NCBI GenBank assembly: GCA_033763735.1
Contig: JANRJY010000006.1
Coordinates: forward strand, 1 to 64,000
Direction: 5' to 3'
DNA length: 64,000 bases
Source: JANRJY01 sp033763735
GTDB lineage: Bacteria; Bacteroidota; Bacteroidia; Cytophagales; UBA9547
Part shown: piece after piece, positions 1 to 8,232 of the stretch
How positions within the stretch are numbered: the stretch's first letter is position 1
How the letters are laid out: each line of letters begins with the position of its first letter
Made by a program: the position numbers and the translations under genes
Notes under the pieces: model-generated
Seen by the model: the letters and a program-made list of their open reading frames with translations, nothing else
Databases searched by the model: none
Told to the model about the DNA's origin: nothing

Positions 1-2123
1 CGGGTACTTGTGGTACGGTAATTTCTGATATAGCCAATTTGATTGTAGGTACACCTACACAGATTACCCAACATCCTACTGCAGAAACCGTGTGCGAAGG
101 TATCCTGAAGACTACTGGCGTAACTGCAGTAGGCACAAACCTAACATACGAGTGGAACAATGGTGAAACCACCAGCAGCCAAACTACCAGCCTGCCAGGA
201 GCCTACCTAGTAACCGTAACAGGCACTTGTGGTACTGCTGTATCCAACATAGGGCTTACCATACAAGCCAATAACAAAATAGTACAGCAACAAACCGACA
301 AAAAAATATGCACAGGTGAAGTAGCAATGCTCCAATTTGTGGCCGATGGAGCCAACATGGGCTATAACTGGAGCAATGGAGCTACCACTTCGGGCATAGC
401 GGTGAGTACCACAGGCACATTTATGGTTACCGTAACAGGTACATGTGGGGTAGCAGCCGTATCTAAGCCCTTTAATGTAACGGCTACGCCTTGTGGAGGC
501 TTTACAGCGGTAGAGCGATGGTATCCGGTAGGCAGTGTAGGTATTAGTGCAGGATCAGCACATTACCAAAGTTTAGAGATTAGCCCCTCTGGGGCACCCT
601 ATGTGGCTTATCAAGATGGTGCCAATGGGAATAAAACTACGGTGCTAAGCTTTAATGGAAGCAATTGGGGTGCGGTTGGGAGTGTAGGTATCAGCACTAA
701 ATCTTCAGCTTGTCAAAGTTTAGCGATTAGTCCCTCTGGCGTACCCTATGTGGCGTATGCCGAAGTATTAATAACAACGTTTATAACGGGGTTTAAAACC
801 ACTGTACTAAGCTTCAATGGCAGCAATTGGGGGGCAGTAGGTGGTGTAGGCACCAGTGAAGGATATCTTACTTACCAAAGCTTAGCGATTAGTCCCTCAG
901 GCGTACCATATGTAGCGTATCAAGATGATGTCAATGGGTTTAAAACCACTGTACTAAGCTTCAATGGCAGCAATTGGGGGGCAGTAGGCAGTGTAGGCAT
1001 CAATGCAGGAAGCGCAGAGTATCAAAGTTTAGCCATTAGCCCCTCAGGGGTATCCTATGTAGCGCATCAAGATTATATCAATGGGTTTAAAACCACTGTA
1101 CTAAGCTTCAATGGCAGCTATTGGGGTGCAGTAGGTAGTGCTGGCATCAGTTCAGGGCGCGCAGAAAGCCAAAGTTTAGCGATTAGTCCCTCGGGTGTAC
1201 CCTATGTGGCTTATCAAGATGATGCCAATAGGAGTAAAACTACGGTGCTAAGCTTTAATGGCAGCAATTGGGGTGCGGTAGGTAGTGTAGGCATCAGTGC
1301 AGGGCCGACACAATATCAAAGTTTAGCGATTAGTCCCTCGGGTGTACCCTATGTGGCTTATCAAGATGATGCCAATGGGGGTAAAACTACGGTGCTAAGC
1401 TTTAATGGCAGCAATTGGGGTGCGGTAGGTAGTGCTGGCATCAGTTCAGGGCGCGCACAAAGTCAAAGTTTAGCTTTTAGTCCTACTGGCGTACCTTATG
1501 TGGCGTATTCTGATGGTGCTTTTGGCCGTAAAACTACAGTATTGCGCTATGGCTTACCGCCTATTTTTGAAAAGAAAGCTACTTTTGAAATCACCATACC
1601 CAAAACCTTCTCCGGCATAGCTACCATCACTTGGCCTACTATAGCAGGTGCTAATACGTACTGCATCCGTATATCAACTTCTTCTAATTTTACTACAGGG
1701 GTAAAAACCGTATGCGGTCTCACGGGCAATAGCTATGTGTATGACCTCAGCAACCCTAACGGCCGCACCGAAGCAGCTACCGAAACCTACTACTATCAAG
1801 TGCTGGGTGTAGATGAAGAGGGGTACTATTCGCAATGGTCGGATGCACAAACGTTTGTGGTGGATAATGCTTCTACCAATCTCCCCAAATCAGAATCTAA
1901 AAATTTGGCTACCAGCGTAAGCATCTACCCCAACCCAGCCACCACTGAGCTTAATGTAACTGCACCTGCAAATAGTACATTGGTCATTTATAATTATTTG
2001 GGTTCGGTAGTGCTTTCTAAAACCTTACAAACCACAGAAACCCAATTGGATATTTCGAGCCTCTCCAATGGCGTGTATGTAGTAAAAGTTGGGGATAAAG
2101 TGGTAAAAATGATTAAGCAGTAG
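1..2123 (+). CDS. T9SS-sorted repeat surface protein, 5' end outside the window
   Basis: The reading frame is open to the left edge (in-frame codons from base 3), so the TTG at 39 is not a real start and the N-terminus is missing. Visible in order are two Ig-like segments ending in a V-T-V-T-G-T-C-G motif, seven near-identical repeats of about 49 residues (motifs YQSLAISPSG, VAYQDDANG, TTVLSFNGSNWGAVG) that resemble beta-propeller blades, a fibronectin-III-like segment, and a C-terminal type A T9SS sorting domain beginning SIYPNPA. By family knowledge such proteins cross the outer membrane through the type IX system and are anchored or released. The sequence is visibly richer in G+C than most of the window. 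The fibronectin-like segment resembles the one in the gene at 17312. Its ligand cannot be told. Confidence 0.9.
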   Translation, partial: GTCGTVISDIANLIVGTPTQITQHPTAETVCEGILKTTGVTAVGTNLTYEWNNGETTSSQTTSLPGAYLVTVTGTCGTAVSNIGLTIQANNKIVQQQTDKKICTGEVAMLQFVADGANMGYNWSNGATTSGIAVSTTGTFMVTVTGTCGVAAVSKPFNVTATPCGGFTAVERWYPVGSVGISAGSAHYQSLEISPSGAPYVAYQDGANGNKTTVLSFNGSNWGAVGSVGISTKSSACQSLAISPSGVPYVAYAEVLITTFITGFKTTVLSFNGSNWGAVGGVGTSEGYLTYQSLAISPSGVPYVAYQDDVNGFKTTVLSFNGSNWGAVGSVGINAGSAEYQSLAISPSGVSYVAHQDYINGFKTTVLSFNGSYWGAVGSAGISSGRAESQSLAISPSGVPYVAYQDDANRSKTTVLSFNGSNWGAVGSVGISAGPTQYQSLAISPSGVPYVAYQDDANGGKTTVLSFNGSNWGAVGSAGISSGRAQSQSLAFSPTGVPYVAYSDGAFGRKTTVLRYGLPPIFEKKATFEITIPKTFSGIATITWPTIAGANTYCIRISTSSNFTTGVKTVCGLTGNSYVYDLSNPNGRTEAATETYYYQVLGVDEEGYYSQWSDAQTFVVDNASTNLPKSESKNLATSVSIYPNPATTELNVTAPANSTLVIYNYLGSVVLSKTLQTTETQLDISSLSNGVYVVKVGDKVVKMIKQ
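532..1545 (+). repeat. Seven in-frame tandem repeats of about 147 bp
   Basis: Repeat starts fall near 532, 678, 840, 987, 1134, 1281 and 1428, a 147-bp period except for one unit of about 162 bp that has a 5-residue insertion. Units remain very similar at nucleotide level (for example the stretch coding FNGSNWGAVG), which suggests recent expansion or continuing gene conversion. Confidence 0.85.
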
Positions 2124-2147
2124 TCACAAACTATAAAAGGCAATTTG

Positions 2148-2183
2148 AAAGTCATACCAAGTTTAACTTGGTATGACTTTTTT
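2148..2183 (+). terminator. Rho-independent terminator after the T9SS gene
   Basis: A perfect 14-bp stem (2148-2161 with 2167-2180), a 5-nt loop and a run of T lie 24 bp after the stop codon. The stem also begins with an A-run, so it may stop transcription from the convergent transporter gene as well. Confidence 0.85.
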
Positions 2184-2229
2184 ACTTCAACCAATCTTTG
2201 TATCAAAAACTCGATAAAGTTTTTTTTAT

Positions 2230-3531
2230 CTAACCAACATATTCAGCCGATTCTACCTTGTTAAATCTGCTTCCGTACAATCCGAAATAAACGATGTACA
2301 AATAACAAGCTGCAGGTATTAAATAAGCATATTGTAATCCTGTAAAGTCAGAAACCGATATCACTAATAAAGGGATAATTGCGCCCCCAACTATTGATGC
2401 TATAAGTATTGAAGCTCCCTCTTCAGCAAAATGTCCTAAACCATTGATACCTAATGTAAAAATTGATGGAAATAAAATAGAGTTGAAAAAACCAACTGCA
2501 ACTATTGAAATGATTGCAATGTTTCCATTTGAAAATACAGAAACACATGTAAAAAACGCGGCACTCAAAGCAAATCCTGCAACAACTTTTCTGGGAGATA
2601 AATCTTTAAGTATGAATCCACCAATTATTCTACCTGCTAGTGCCATTCCCCAATAATATTGAATATATTCAAAAGCTTTAGCTTCTGTTATAAGGTTAGC
2701 TCCGATATTAGGTAACATCAAGTATGGAAGCATATACACTCCAATTGCAACCTCCGCGCCTACATAAGTAAAAATCGCAATTGCTGCCAATAATAAGTGC
2801 CTGATTTGCAATACATTATTAAATGAAGTACTTGTTGACTTTACTAAAATTGGTAGTGAAGAAGTTTTGAATTCAGGAAGTTTGGAAATGTAAAAAATGC
2901 CGGCTAGTATGGCTACTAATATTGCCATAAAAAGATATGGAGTTTTGATTATTAAAGTTTCAGCATTCCTATATTCTTCAGGAGAAAGAGAAGACATCAT
3001 TTCCGGATTAATCTTGGTAATTGAATATATAATAATAGTTCCAAAAATAACCGTGAACACCCTACCTGCTGAGTTTAATGACTGTGCAAATGTTAAATTT
3101 GATGCCTCAAGCTTTGGCTTACTCTGTAGTACAACATATCCATTGGCTGCTATTTGAATACAAGAAACCCCTGAACCTACAATAAACAATGATGCCAAAA
3201 GAAAAATATAACTTCTGGTTTCAGCCGCAAAATAAAAAGAAAAACAACCAATAGAAACCGTCAGTAGCCCAATAATTATGCCATTTTTGTACCCAAATCG
3301 ATCTATGACCTTGGCAAAAGGATATGATACAATTAAATATGATGTAAAAAATGTAAAATGCAACATGAGCGCTTCGTTAAAAGTTAATCCAAACTCGTAC
3401 AAATGAGGAATTAACAAATCGTTCAGTTGCGTTATAAATCCAAATACAAAAAATGTAAGTCCTAATATGGCCTTATCATAAAAAGTTACTTTTAAACTAA
3501 AATTTTCTCTTATTTCAAGTAAAGTTTTCAT
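2230..3531 (-). CDS. FucP-like sugar MFS transporter
   Basis: A 433-residue hydrophobic protein with about 12 membrane segments. The N-terminus has the FFVFGFITQLNDLLIPHL signature typical of the FucP/GluP glucose-galactose-fucose:H+ symporter branch of the major facilitator superfamily, followed by FGYKNG between helices 2 and 3 and an AANGYV motif in helix 4. Length fits the family. It probably takes up a monosaccharide across the inner membrane. It stands alone, convergent with the upstream T9SS gene, so the substrate cannot be inferred from context. Confidence 0.88.
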   Translation of the reverse strand: MKTLLEIRENFSLKVTFYDKAILGLTFFVFGFITQLNDLLIPHLYEFGLTFNEALMLHFTFFTSYLIVSYPFAKVIDRFGYKNGIIIGLLTVSIGCFSFYFAAETRSYIFLLASLFIVGSGVSCIQIAANGYVVLQSKPKLEASNLTFAQSLNSAGRVFTVIFGTIIIYSITKINPEMMSSLSPEEYRNAETLIIKTPYLFMAILVAILAGIFYISKLPEFKTSSLPILVKSTSTSFNNVLQIRHLLLAAIAIFTYVGAEVAIGVYMLPYLMLPNIGANLITEAKAFEYIQYYWGMALAGRIIGGFILKDLSPRKVVAGFALSAAFFTCVSVFSNGNIAIISIVAVGFFNSILFPSIFTLGINGLGHFAEEGASILIASIVGGAIIPLLVISVSDFTGLQYAYLIPAACYLYIVYFGLYGSRFNKVESAEYVG

Positions 3532-3723
3532 GCGGTATATGTTATTTTATTTATAAAAATAATACTTTGGCAAAACAAAATCATAACAACCCAAATCAAC
3601 AAATACATTATTTATATTAATGTTTTATAATTGCTTTTTACGCAATACTAAACATTTTTTTAATTTAATACTTAAATATAGTACTGATAATTATTGACTT
3701 ATACGAATATAAATAAACTATGA

Positions 3724-4344
3724 TTACAATTTTGGATATTCATATCCATATCTCTTCTTGATTTTCTTTTTCTTCAAATATTCTACCTTTATGGTCATAT
3801 TGATATTTTCAATAGGTCTATCTCGTTGGTCTTTGGCTTGATTAGCAATATTTTCAACTACATCAATCCCTTTAATTACCTTTCCAAAAACCGTATAATT
3901 ATTGTCAAGAAAATGCGTTCCGGCAGCATTTTCAACTATATAAAATTGTGATCCACTGGATTCCTTATTTGGGTTAACCTGATCACCCATTCTAGCTGCC
4001 GCTAAAGCACCTTTATCGTGTAAAAATTTAGGATTAAATTCTGCCGGGATTGTGTATCCTGGCCCACCTAATCCATCGTTGTTTGGATCATTATCTTTTG
4101 AATTGGGGTCACCACCTTGAATCATAAAGTTTTTAATAATACGGTGAAAAGTGGTGCTATCATAGAACTTACTTTGGGCAAGTTTAATAAAGTTCTCTTT
4201 ATGTTTTGGAGTTTCATCAAACAAAATCAGGTTAATATTCCCCAATTTCGTTTGAATGGTAACTACATAATCTCTTTTCGATTTATTCTGAGCATAAGTT
4301 GAGTTGTAAACAAGTATTACAGTTATTATAAAAAGTTTTTTCAT
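3724..4344 (-). CDS. Exported cyclophilin-type peptidyl-prolyl isomerase
   Basis: 206 residues with a signal peptide ending near residue 18 (…STYAQ). The cyclophilin core is clear: FHRIIKNFMIQGGDP with the catalytic Arg, GSQFYIV with the conserved Gln, and TVFGKVIKG. It should catalyse cis/trans isomerisation of X-Pro bonds during folding in the periplasm. A short basic tail (KKKKIKKR) follows the domain. The gene begins 13 bp after hemC ends on the same strand and is probably co-transcribed with it. Confidence 0.9.
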   Translation of the reverse strand: MKKLFIITVILVYNSTYAQNKSKRDYVVTIQTKLGNINLILFDETPKHKENFIKLAQSKFYDSTTFHRIIKNFMIQGGDPNSKDNDPNNDGLGGPGYTIPAEFNPKFLHDKGALAAARMGDQVNPNKESSGSQFYIVENAAGTHFLDNNYTVFGKVIKGIDVVENIANQAKDQRDRPIENINMTIKVEYLKKKKIKKRYGYEYPKL

Positions 4345-4357
4345 TGTCTCCTTTTAA

Positions 4358-5293
4358 TTAATTGTTTGAATTTGATTTAATTTCTTTAAGAATTTCGGAA
4401 CCACCATTTTCCAAAACCCAGTTTGCTAAATTAATAGCTTCATTTTGTGATGATTCAACTGAAGTTTTAATATTTTTGTTTATATTTATTTTGCCATCCA
4501 AACTTATAATTCCACCTTTAATTTCAATCTGATTATCACTTACAAAAGTAGCTAATACATAAGCCGGAATGCTGCATCCCCCATTCATTGTTTTTAAAAA
4601 TGTTCTTTCAGATTCTATGCAAATTTGAGTTGGTGTATGATTAATAGTTTGTCGAACAATTTGATATTTTTCTGAAGACAAATTGGTTGATGCTTCAATT
4701 GCTATAGCTCCTTGACCTGCTTGTGGGGTAAAAATATCAATTGACAACTGCTGAACTATGTATTTGTCATAACCCATTCTATGCACACCTGCATAAGCCA
4801 GTAACAATGCATTGCACTGCCCTTCTTCAAGCTTTCTAATTCGCGTTTGTAAATTACCGCGAATGTCTACCACTGAATTGTTCGGAAAATAATGTTTTAG
4901 TAAAGCCACTCTACGTGTAGATGATGTGCCAATTATAAAACTATGAACGGAATTATCTAATCGTAATTTATCGTCAAAACTCACCAAAACATCATTAACT
5001 TTTTCTCTTTCTCCAAATGCTATAATGTGCAAATTATCAGGTAATTGCGATGGCAAGTCTTTAGCACTATGCACTGCAATGTCAATATTTCCACTTAAAA
5101 GTTTTGACTCAAGTTCTTCAGTGAAAACCCCCTTTGAACCTATTTTGGAAAGAGCAACATCGAGTATTTTATCACCTTTGGTTTCAACTACAATTATTTC
5201 TGTTTGCACACCTGACTTTTGTAACAAATCTGCAAAGTGATGTGCCTGCCATAATGCCAATTTACTGCCTCTTGTTCCTATTTTTATGAGCAT
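4358..5293 (-). CDS. hemC: Hydroxymethylbilane synthase (porphobilinogen deaminase)
   Basis: Polymerises four porphobilinogen molecules to hydroxymethylbilane in haem and sirohaem synthesis. The start was placed at the ATG giving MLIKIGTRGSKLALWQ; the frame is open 46 codons further up, but that extension runs into tRNA-Asp and its terminator (its first residues MGSRVRVP are translated tRNA) and is an artefact. The resulting 311 residues fit the family. Visible motifs are KDLPS, GTSSTRR, DIRGNLQTR, the Gln-rich TPQAGQGAIAIE and NGGCSIP, whose Cys carries the dipyrromethane cofactor. Likely in an operon with the downstream cyclophilin. Confidence 0.96.
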   Translation of the reverse strand: MLIKIGTRGSKLALWQAHHFADLLQKSGVQTEIIVVETKGDKILDVALSKIGSKGVFTEELESKLLSGNIDIAVHSAKDLPSQLPDNLHIIAFGEREKVNDVLVSFDDKLRLDNSVHSFIIGTSSTRRVALLKHYFPNNSVVDIRGNLQTRIRKLEEGQCNALLLAYAGVHRMGYDKYIVQQLSIDIFTPQAGQGAIAIEASTNLSSEKYQIVRQTINHTPTQICIESERTFLKTMNGGCSIPAYVLATFVSDNQIEIKGGIISLDGKININKNIKTSVESSQNEAINLANWVLENGGSEILKEIKSNSNN

Positions 5294-5353
5294 ACTTAAG
5301 TTAATTTCAAATAAATGCAATAAAAAAGGGTAATCGATAATTTCGCAAAAACA

Positions 5354-5384
5354 AAGCCCTGTATTTCTAAGAAATACAGGGCTT
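5354..5384 (-). terminator. Terminator of tRNA-Asp
   Basis: A perfect 14-bp inverted repeat (5354-5367 with 5371-5384) with a 3-nt loop lies just downstream of the tRNA on the minus strand and is followed there by TTGTTTTT. It separates the tRNA transcript from hemC. Confidence 0.85.
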
Positions 5385-5398
5385 ATTTCATTATTAAG

Positions 5399-5472
5399 CG
5401 GTTCGGACGGGACTCGAACCCGCGACCCCATGCGTGACAGGCATGTATTCTAACCAACTGAACTACCAAACC
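5399..5472 (-). tRNA. tRNA-Asp (anticodon GTC)
   Basis: The minus strand folds as a cloverleaf. The acceptor stem GGTTTGG/CCGAACC has one G-T pair, the anticodon stem CATGC/GCATG encloses the 7-nt loop CTGTCAC with anticodon GTC, and the T arm carries GGTTCGAGTCC. The discriminator is G and CCA is not encoded. The length is 74 nt. Confidence 0.95.
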
Positions 5473-5564
5473 TAAAATTTTTTATCTTTTTTGAAAGAAC
5501 CTGTAACAACAGTCACAGTAATCAAAAATTTTGGGATACCCCATTCGCTTATAAAATGGGAGTG

Positions 5565-5572
5565 CAAAAGTA
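5565..5572 (-). promoter_or_regulatory. -7 box upstream of tRNA-Asp
   Basis: TACTTTTG on the minus strand matches the Bacteroidota -7 consensus TAnnTTTG, about 93 bp upstream of the tRNA 5' end. No clear -33 TTG is seen at the usual distance. The leader would contain the short palindrome CCCATT…AATGGG. Confidence 0.5.
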
Positions 5573-5594
5573 TGAATTTATTTAATTTTTAAAA

Positions 5595-8045
5595 TTAATT
5601 TTTATCTTTTTTTGTACTTATATCTAATGGAACCAATAATCGTACTGAGAAGTTCCTTCCCATATTGAAAACCCCTCTTCTTCCATTTTGCGGGTTGGTT
5701 TCCAAATATTTTAATCTGCTTTGATGACTTTGGTAAATTTCGTCAAGTAGGTTAGTGCCGGTTATATAAATGGAACAAATGGTTTTACCTGAATTATTCG
5801 TAATATCTGTTCCAATGCCTGAATGTAGTAAAAAATAAGCCGGAGTTTCAGTTTCGGTATTGTACGCCAACATCGGTCGGTTTTGAATTTGATTATATTC
5901 TCCTTCCACAAAAAAATGTGCATTTCTGATAATGGGCAATAATTTATCTTTATTCAATTGAACTCTTGATATCCATCGAGGTGCTGGCATAAGGGGCAAA
6001 TTTCGTGCATCTTCGTTTTTGGCTGTTAAGTTTTGACCAATTACCATTGAATAGTTTTGAGTTAGACTCAACCACTTAGCAGCCGATGGATTATATGTAA
6101 TTACTCCCTCCAATCCATATAATTGTGCATTGCCTTGCACGTATCGGTATGCGGTAACGCCATTTATTGTAGAGTCACCTGAAAGTCCAGACAACTTTTC
6201 TGTGTAAATAAAATTGTTAATAATGTTATTGAACAAAGCAAAATCTAGATAAACATTTTTGCCTTCAAATTGGGTGCCAATATCTGTTTGAAATGATTCT
6301 TCAGAACGCATTTGAACATCCCCTATTTCGTATCGGAATGTACCGGCATGTTCACCATTAGATGATAACTCGGCCACTGACGGTGCTCTAAAACCCCTTG
6401 CAATATTTGCTTTAATTCCCAATTTTTCATTAATCCGATACACAACTCCTATACTTCCTGTTATATTGGTAAATGTTTTATTGAGTCCACCGAATCTTTC
6501 TTGTGCTCCCAAAACAGGGTTTAAGGTAAAACTTCCGTTGGGATCGATATACAATTTGTTGATATTAATAATTCTAATGTCATTTCTAATACCACCGCTG
6601 ATAATCAATCTGCCAAATTTCTTTTTTGTAAAAACAAATACGCCATTGTCGAACAAATTAAAGTCCGGATATAAAATTTCATTTCCTTTGTTATTCATTA
6701 TTTGGCGCATACCGTTGCTGCCAATGGTTGTTTCCCAGCCTTTCCAATCAGGCAAATTAAATCGGGCATCGTAAAACAAAGTTTGTAAATAGAAATACAA
6801 ATCCGGATTTCCTCCAATTGGATATTTGACACTATATTCTTTACGCTCATTTAACGAATAGCCCACATTAACTACTATTGAAGAACGACCAATTGCAAAA
6901 AAGTTATTAGTAGATAATTTTTGATTGGTTAGATTTTGTGAATTGGTGTTATTAATTGTTCTTGAATTTAATTCATTCTCCGCAACTGTTTCAGTTATTT
7001 CAATCCCTTGATTATCAAGATGTGTTTTGGTAAATTTTCCATCTTTATCTCTAGTGCCATCTATTACATTAATTTCTTGATTCCATCTGGCAAAATAAAC
7101 TCGTGAATATCCCCATTTTTTTTGTAATCCTACTAATCCATTTACATTCAAATTTTCCCTGAAATTTGATCCGTATACCCTTCCATCTAATCGGTTTTGA
7201 TAGTTGGAGGAATTTTTGGAACTGGTCCGCGCCATCCAGGTTATTCCTTTTTGATTACCTGATAACATTACAGAACCACCCAGTAATGCACTGTTTGTTT
7301 GGTAGTTAGTAAGAAACTGGCCTTTGATTTTGCCTTCTTCCACTGGTCTTGCTGAAAGTACCGACATTACACCCCCCAAACCATCAGATCCATACATCAA
7401 ACTTCCTGCTCCTTTTATTATTTCATATTTATCAATTGAATATTCATCAACATGAATACTATGCTCTTCTCCCCATTGGTTGTCTTCCTGTCTGATTCCA
7501 TCATGCATTGTGATTACCCTGTTAAAGCCTAAACCTCTGATGATAGGTTTTGAAAGTTGAGGGCCCGTTTGTACTTGCGACATACCAGGCATACGAGCTA
7601 CTGCATCTACCAGATTTTGCGATCCTGACCCTAACCATTGTGCCTGACCCATGGTCATAATTGCTATCGGACTTTCTTTCACAATGGTTTTTATAGATGC
7701 ACCAGACACAATCACTTCATCTGTGGATACTGTTGCATTTTCCATTATAAATTGGATATTTGTATCGGATTCAAATTTTATTTTTTGCGCTAATGTTTTA
7801 TGTGCAATGAATTTAATTTCAACCAAATACTTACCCTTAGGCACATTAGGGATTTTAAAATTTCCGTTTTCATTTGTAGATGCACTCAATCTGATTTCAG
7901 GAATAAAAATGACAGCTCCAATTACCGGTTCATTATTTTCAATATGCTTTATTGAACCTGAAAATATGATTTGTGCAAAAGACATTGAACTTGTTATTAC
8001 TGACAACAAGCAAAAAATCAATACATTAATTATATTTCTTATCAA
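5595..8045 (-). CDS. TonB-dependent outer-membrane receptor
   Basis: 816 residues: signal peptide (cleavage near SMSFAQ, residue 25), a carboxypeptidase-regulatory-like beta-sandwich at about 28-110, a plug domain at about 115-245 (LVDAVARMPGM, PIIRGLGFNRV, GSLMYGSDGLGGVMSV), then a 22-strand-type barrel. The plug's HDGIRQEDNQWGEEH stretch resembles metal and metallophore receptors such as ZnuD-like proteins. It would import a scarce ligand, probably metal-linked, using TonB energy. The only start upstream of the signal peptide is TTG at 8045; no ATG precedes it before an in-frame stop. A DtxR-like palindrome overlapping its -7 box supports metal regulation. The substrate is an inference. Confidence 0.92.
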   Translation of the reverse strand: MIRNIINVLIFCLLSVITSSMSFAQIIFSGSIKHIENNEPVIGAVIFIPEIRLSASTNENGNFKIPNVPKGKYLVEIKFIAHKTLAQKIKFESDTNIQFIMENATVSTDEVIVSGASIKTIVKESPIAIMTMGQAQWLGSGSQNLVDAVARMPGMSQVQTGPQLSKPIIRGLGFNRVITMHDGIRQEDNQWGEEHSIHVDEYSIDKYEIIKGAGSLMYGSDGLGGVMSVLSARPVEEGKIKGQFLTNYQTNSALLGGSVMLSGNQKGITWMARTSSKNSSNYQNRLDGRVYGSNFRENLNVNGLVGLQKKWGYSRVYFARWNQEINVIDGTRDKDGKFTKTHLDNQGIEITETVAENELNSRTINNTNSQNLTNQKLSTNNFFAIGRSSIVVNVGYSLNERKEYSVKYPIGGNPDLYFYLQTLFYDARFNLPDWKGWETTIGSNGMRQIMNNKGNEILYPDFNLFDNGVFVFTKKKFGRLIISGGIRNDIRIININKLYIDPNGSFTLNPVLGAQERFGGLNKTFTNITGSIGVVYRINEKLGIKANIARGFRAPSVAELSSNGEHAGTFRYEIGDVQMRSEESFQTDIGTQFEGKNVYLDFALFNNIINNFIYTEKLSGLSGDSTINGVTAYRYVQGNAQLYGLEGVITYNPSAAKWLSLTQNYSMVIGQNLTAKNEDARNLPLMPAPRWISRVQLNKDKLLPIIRNAHFFVEGEYNQIQNRPMLAYNTETETPAYFLLHSGIGTDITNNSGKTICSIYITGTNLLDEIYQSHQSRLKYLETNPQNGRRGVFNMGRNFSVRLLVPLDISTKKDKN

Positions 8046-8047
8046 TT

Positions 8048-8067
8048 TTTTTAGGCAAACCTAAAAA
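8048..8067. promoter_or_regulatory. DtxR/IdeR/MntR-like operator
   Basis: A perfect 8-bp inverted repeat with 4-nt spacer, TTTTTAGG-CAAA-CCTAAAAA. The TTAGG-N4-CCTAA geometry is that of DtxR/IdeR half-sites (established for actinobacterial DtxR). It overlaps the predicted -7 box of the TonB receptor, which suggests repression by a metal-loaded regulator. Confidence 0.6.
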
Positions 8068-8087
8068 TATTTCAACCACCAAACAAA
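8056..8087 (-). promoter_or_regulatory. Promoter of the TonB receptor
   Basis: On the minus strand TTTG (8084-8087) is followed by 20 nt and TAGGTTTG (8056-8063), a full match to the Bacteroidota -33/-7 pattern. The -7 box lies inside the DtxR-like palindrome. The predicted start of transcription is only a few bases before the TTG start codon, so the leader would be very short. Confidence 0.6.
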
Positions 8088-8102
8088 TATTTAGTAAAAT
8101 AT

Positions 8103-8118
8103 TTTAGACGCACCTAAA
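8103..8118. promoter_or_regulatory. Second, weaker DtxR-like site
   Basis: TTTAG-N6-CTAAA with the same half-site spacing as the site at 8048 but one imperfect inner position. It lies about 40 bp further from the TonB receptor and on the desaturase side. Confidence 0.4.
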
Positions 8119-8198
8119 TTAAAAAGTTATACAAATTGATATTTGTCATTTAAATGTTAAAAAGTCGGATATGTGTATCTTTTGTTATACAATAGAAT

Positions 8199-8206
8199 TA
8201 TCTTTG
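8199..8206 (+). promoter_or_regulatory. -7 box of the desaturase gene
   Basis: TATCTTTG matches TAnnTTTG, 26 bp upstream of the ATG at 8233. It lies downstream of the alternative GTG at 8173, which argues that translation starts at 8233. A TTTG at 8181 is closer than the usual -33 spacing. Confidence 0.6.
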
Positions 8207-8232
8207 CACCCGATTTGACTGAATTAATAATT

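Noticed and set aside
532..1545. Tandem repeats as a CRISPR array
   Set aside because: The 147-bp units are in-frame protein repeats without short constant repeats and unique spacers, and no cas genes are present.
5294..5431. N-terminal extension of HemC (open frame upstream of the chosen ATG)
   Set aside because: It translates the tRNA-Asp terminator and part of the tRNA itself; the conserved HemC N-terminus begins at 5293.
8173..8232. Longer desaturase starting at GTG 8173
   Set aside because: The extra 20 residues precede the -7 box TATCTTTG, and the family N-terminus fits the ATG at 8233.
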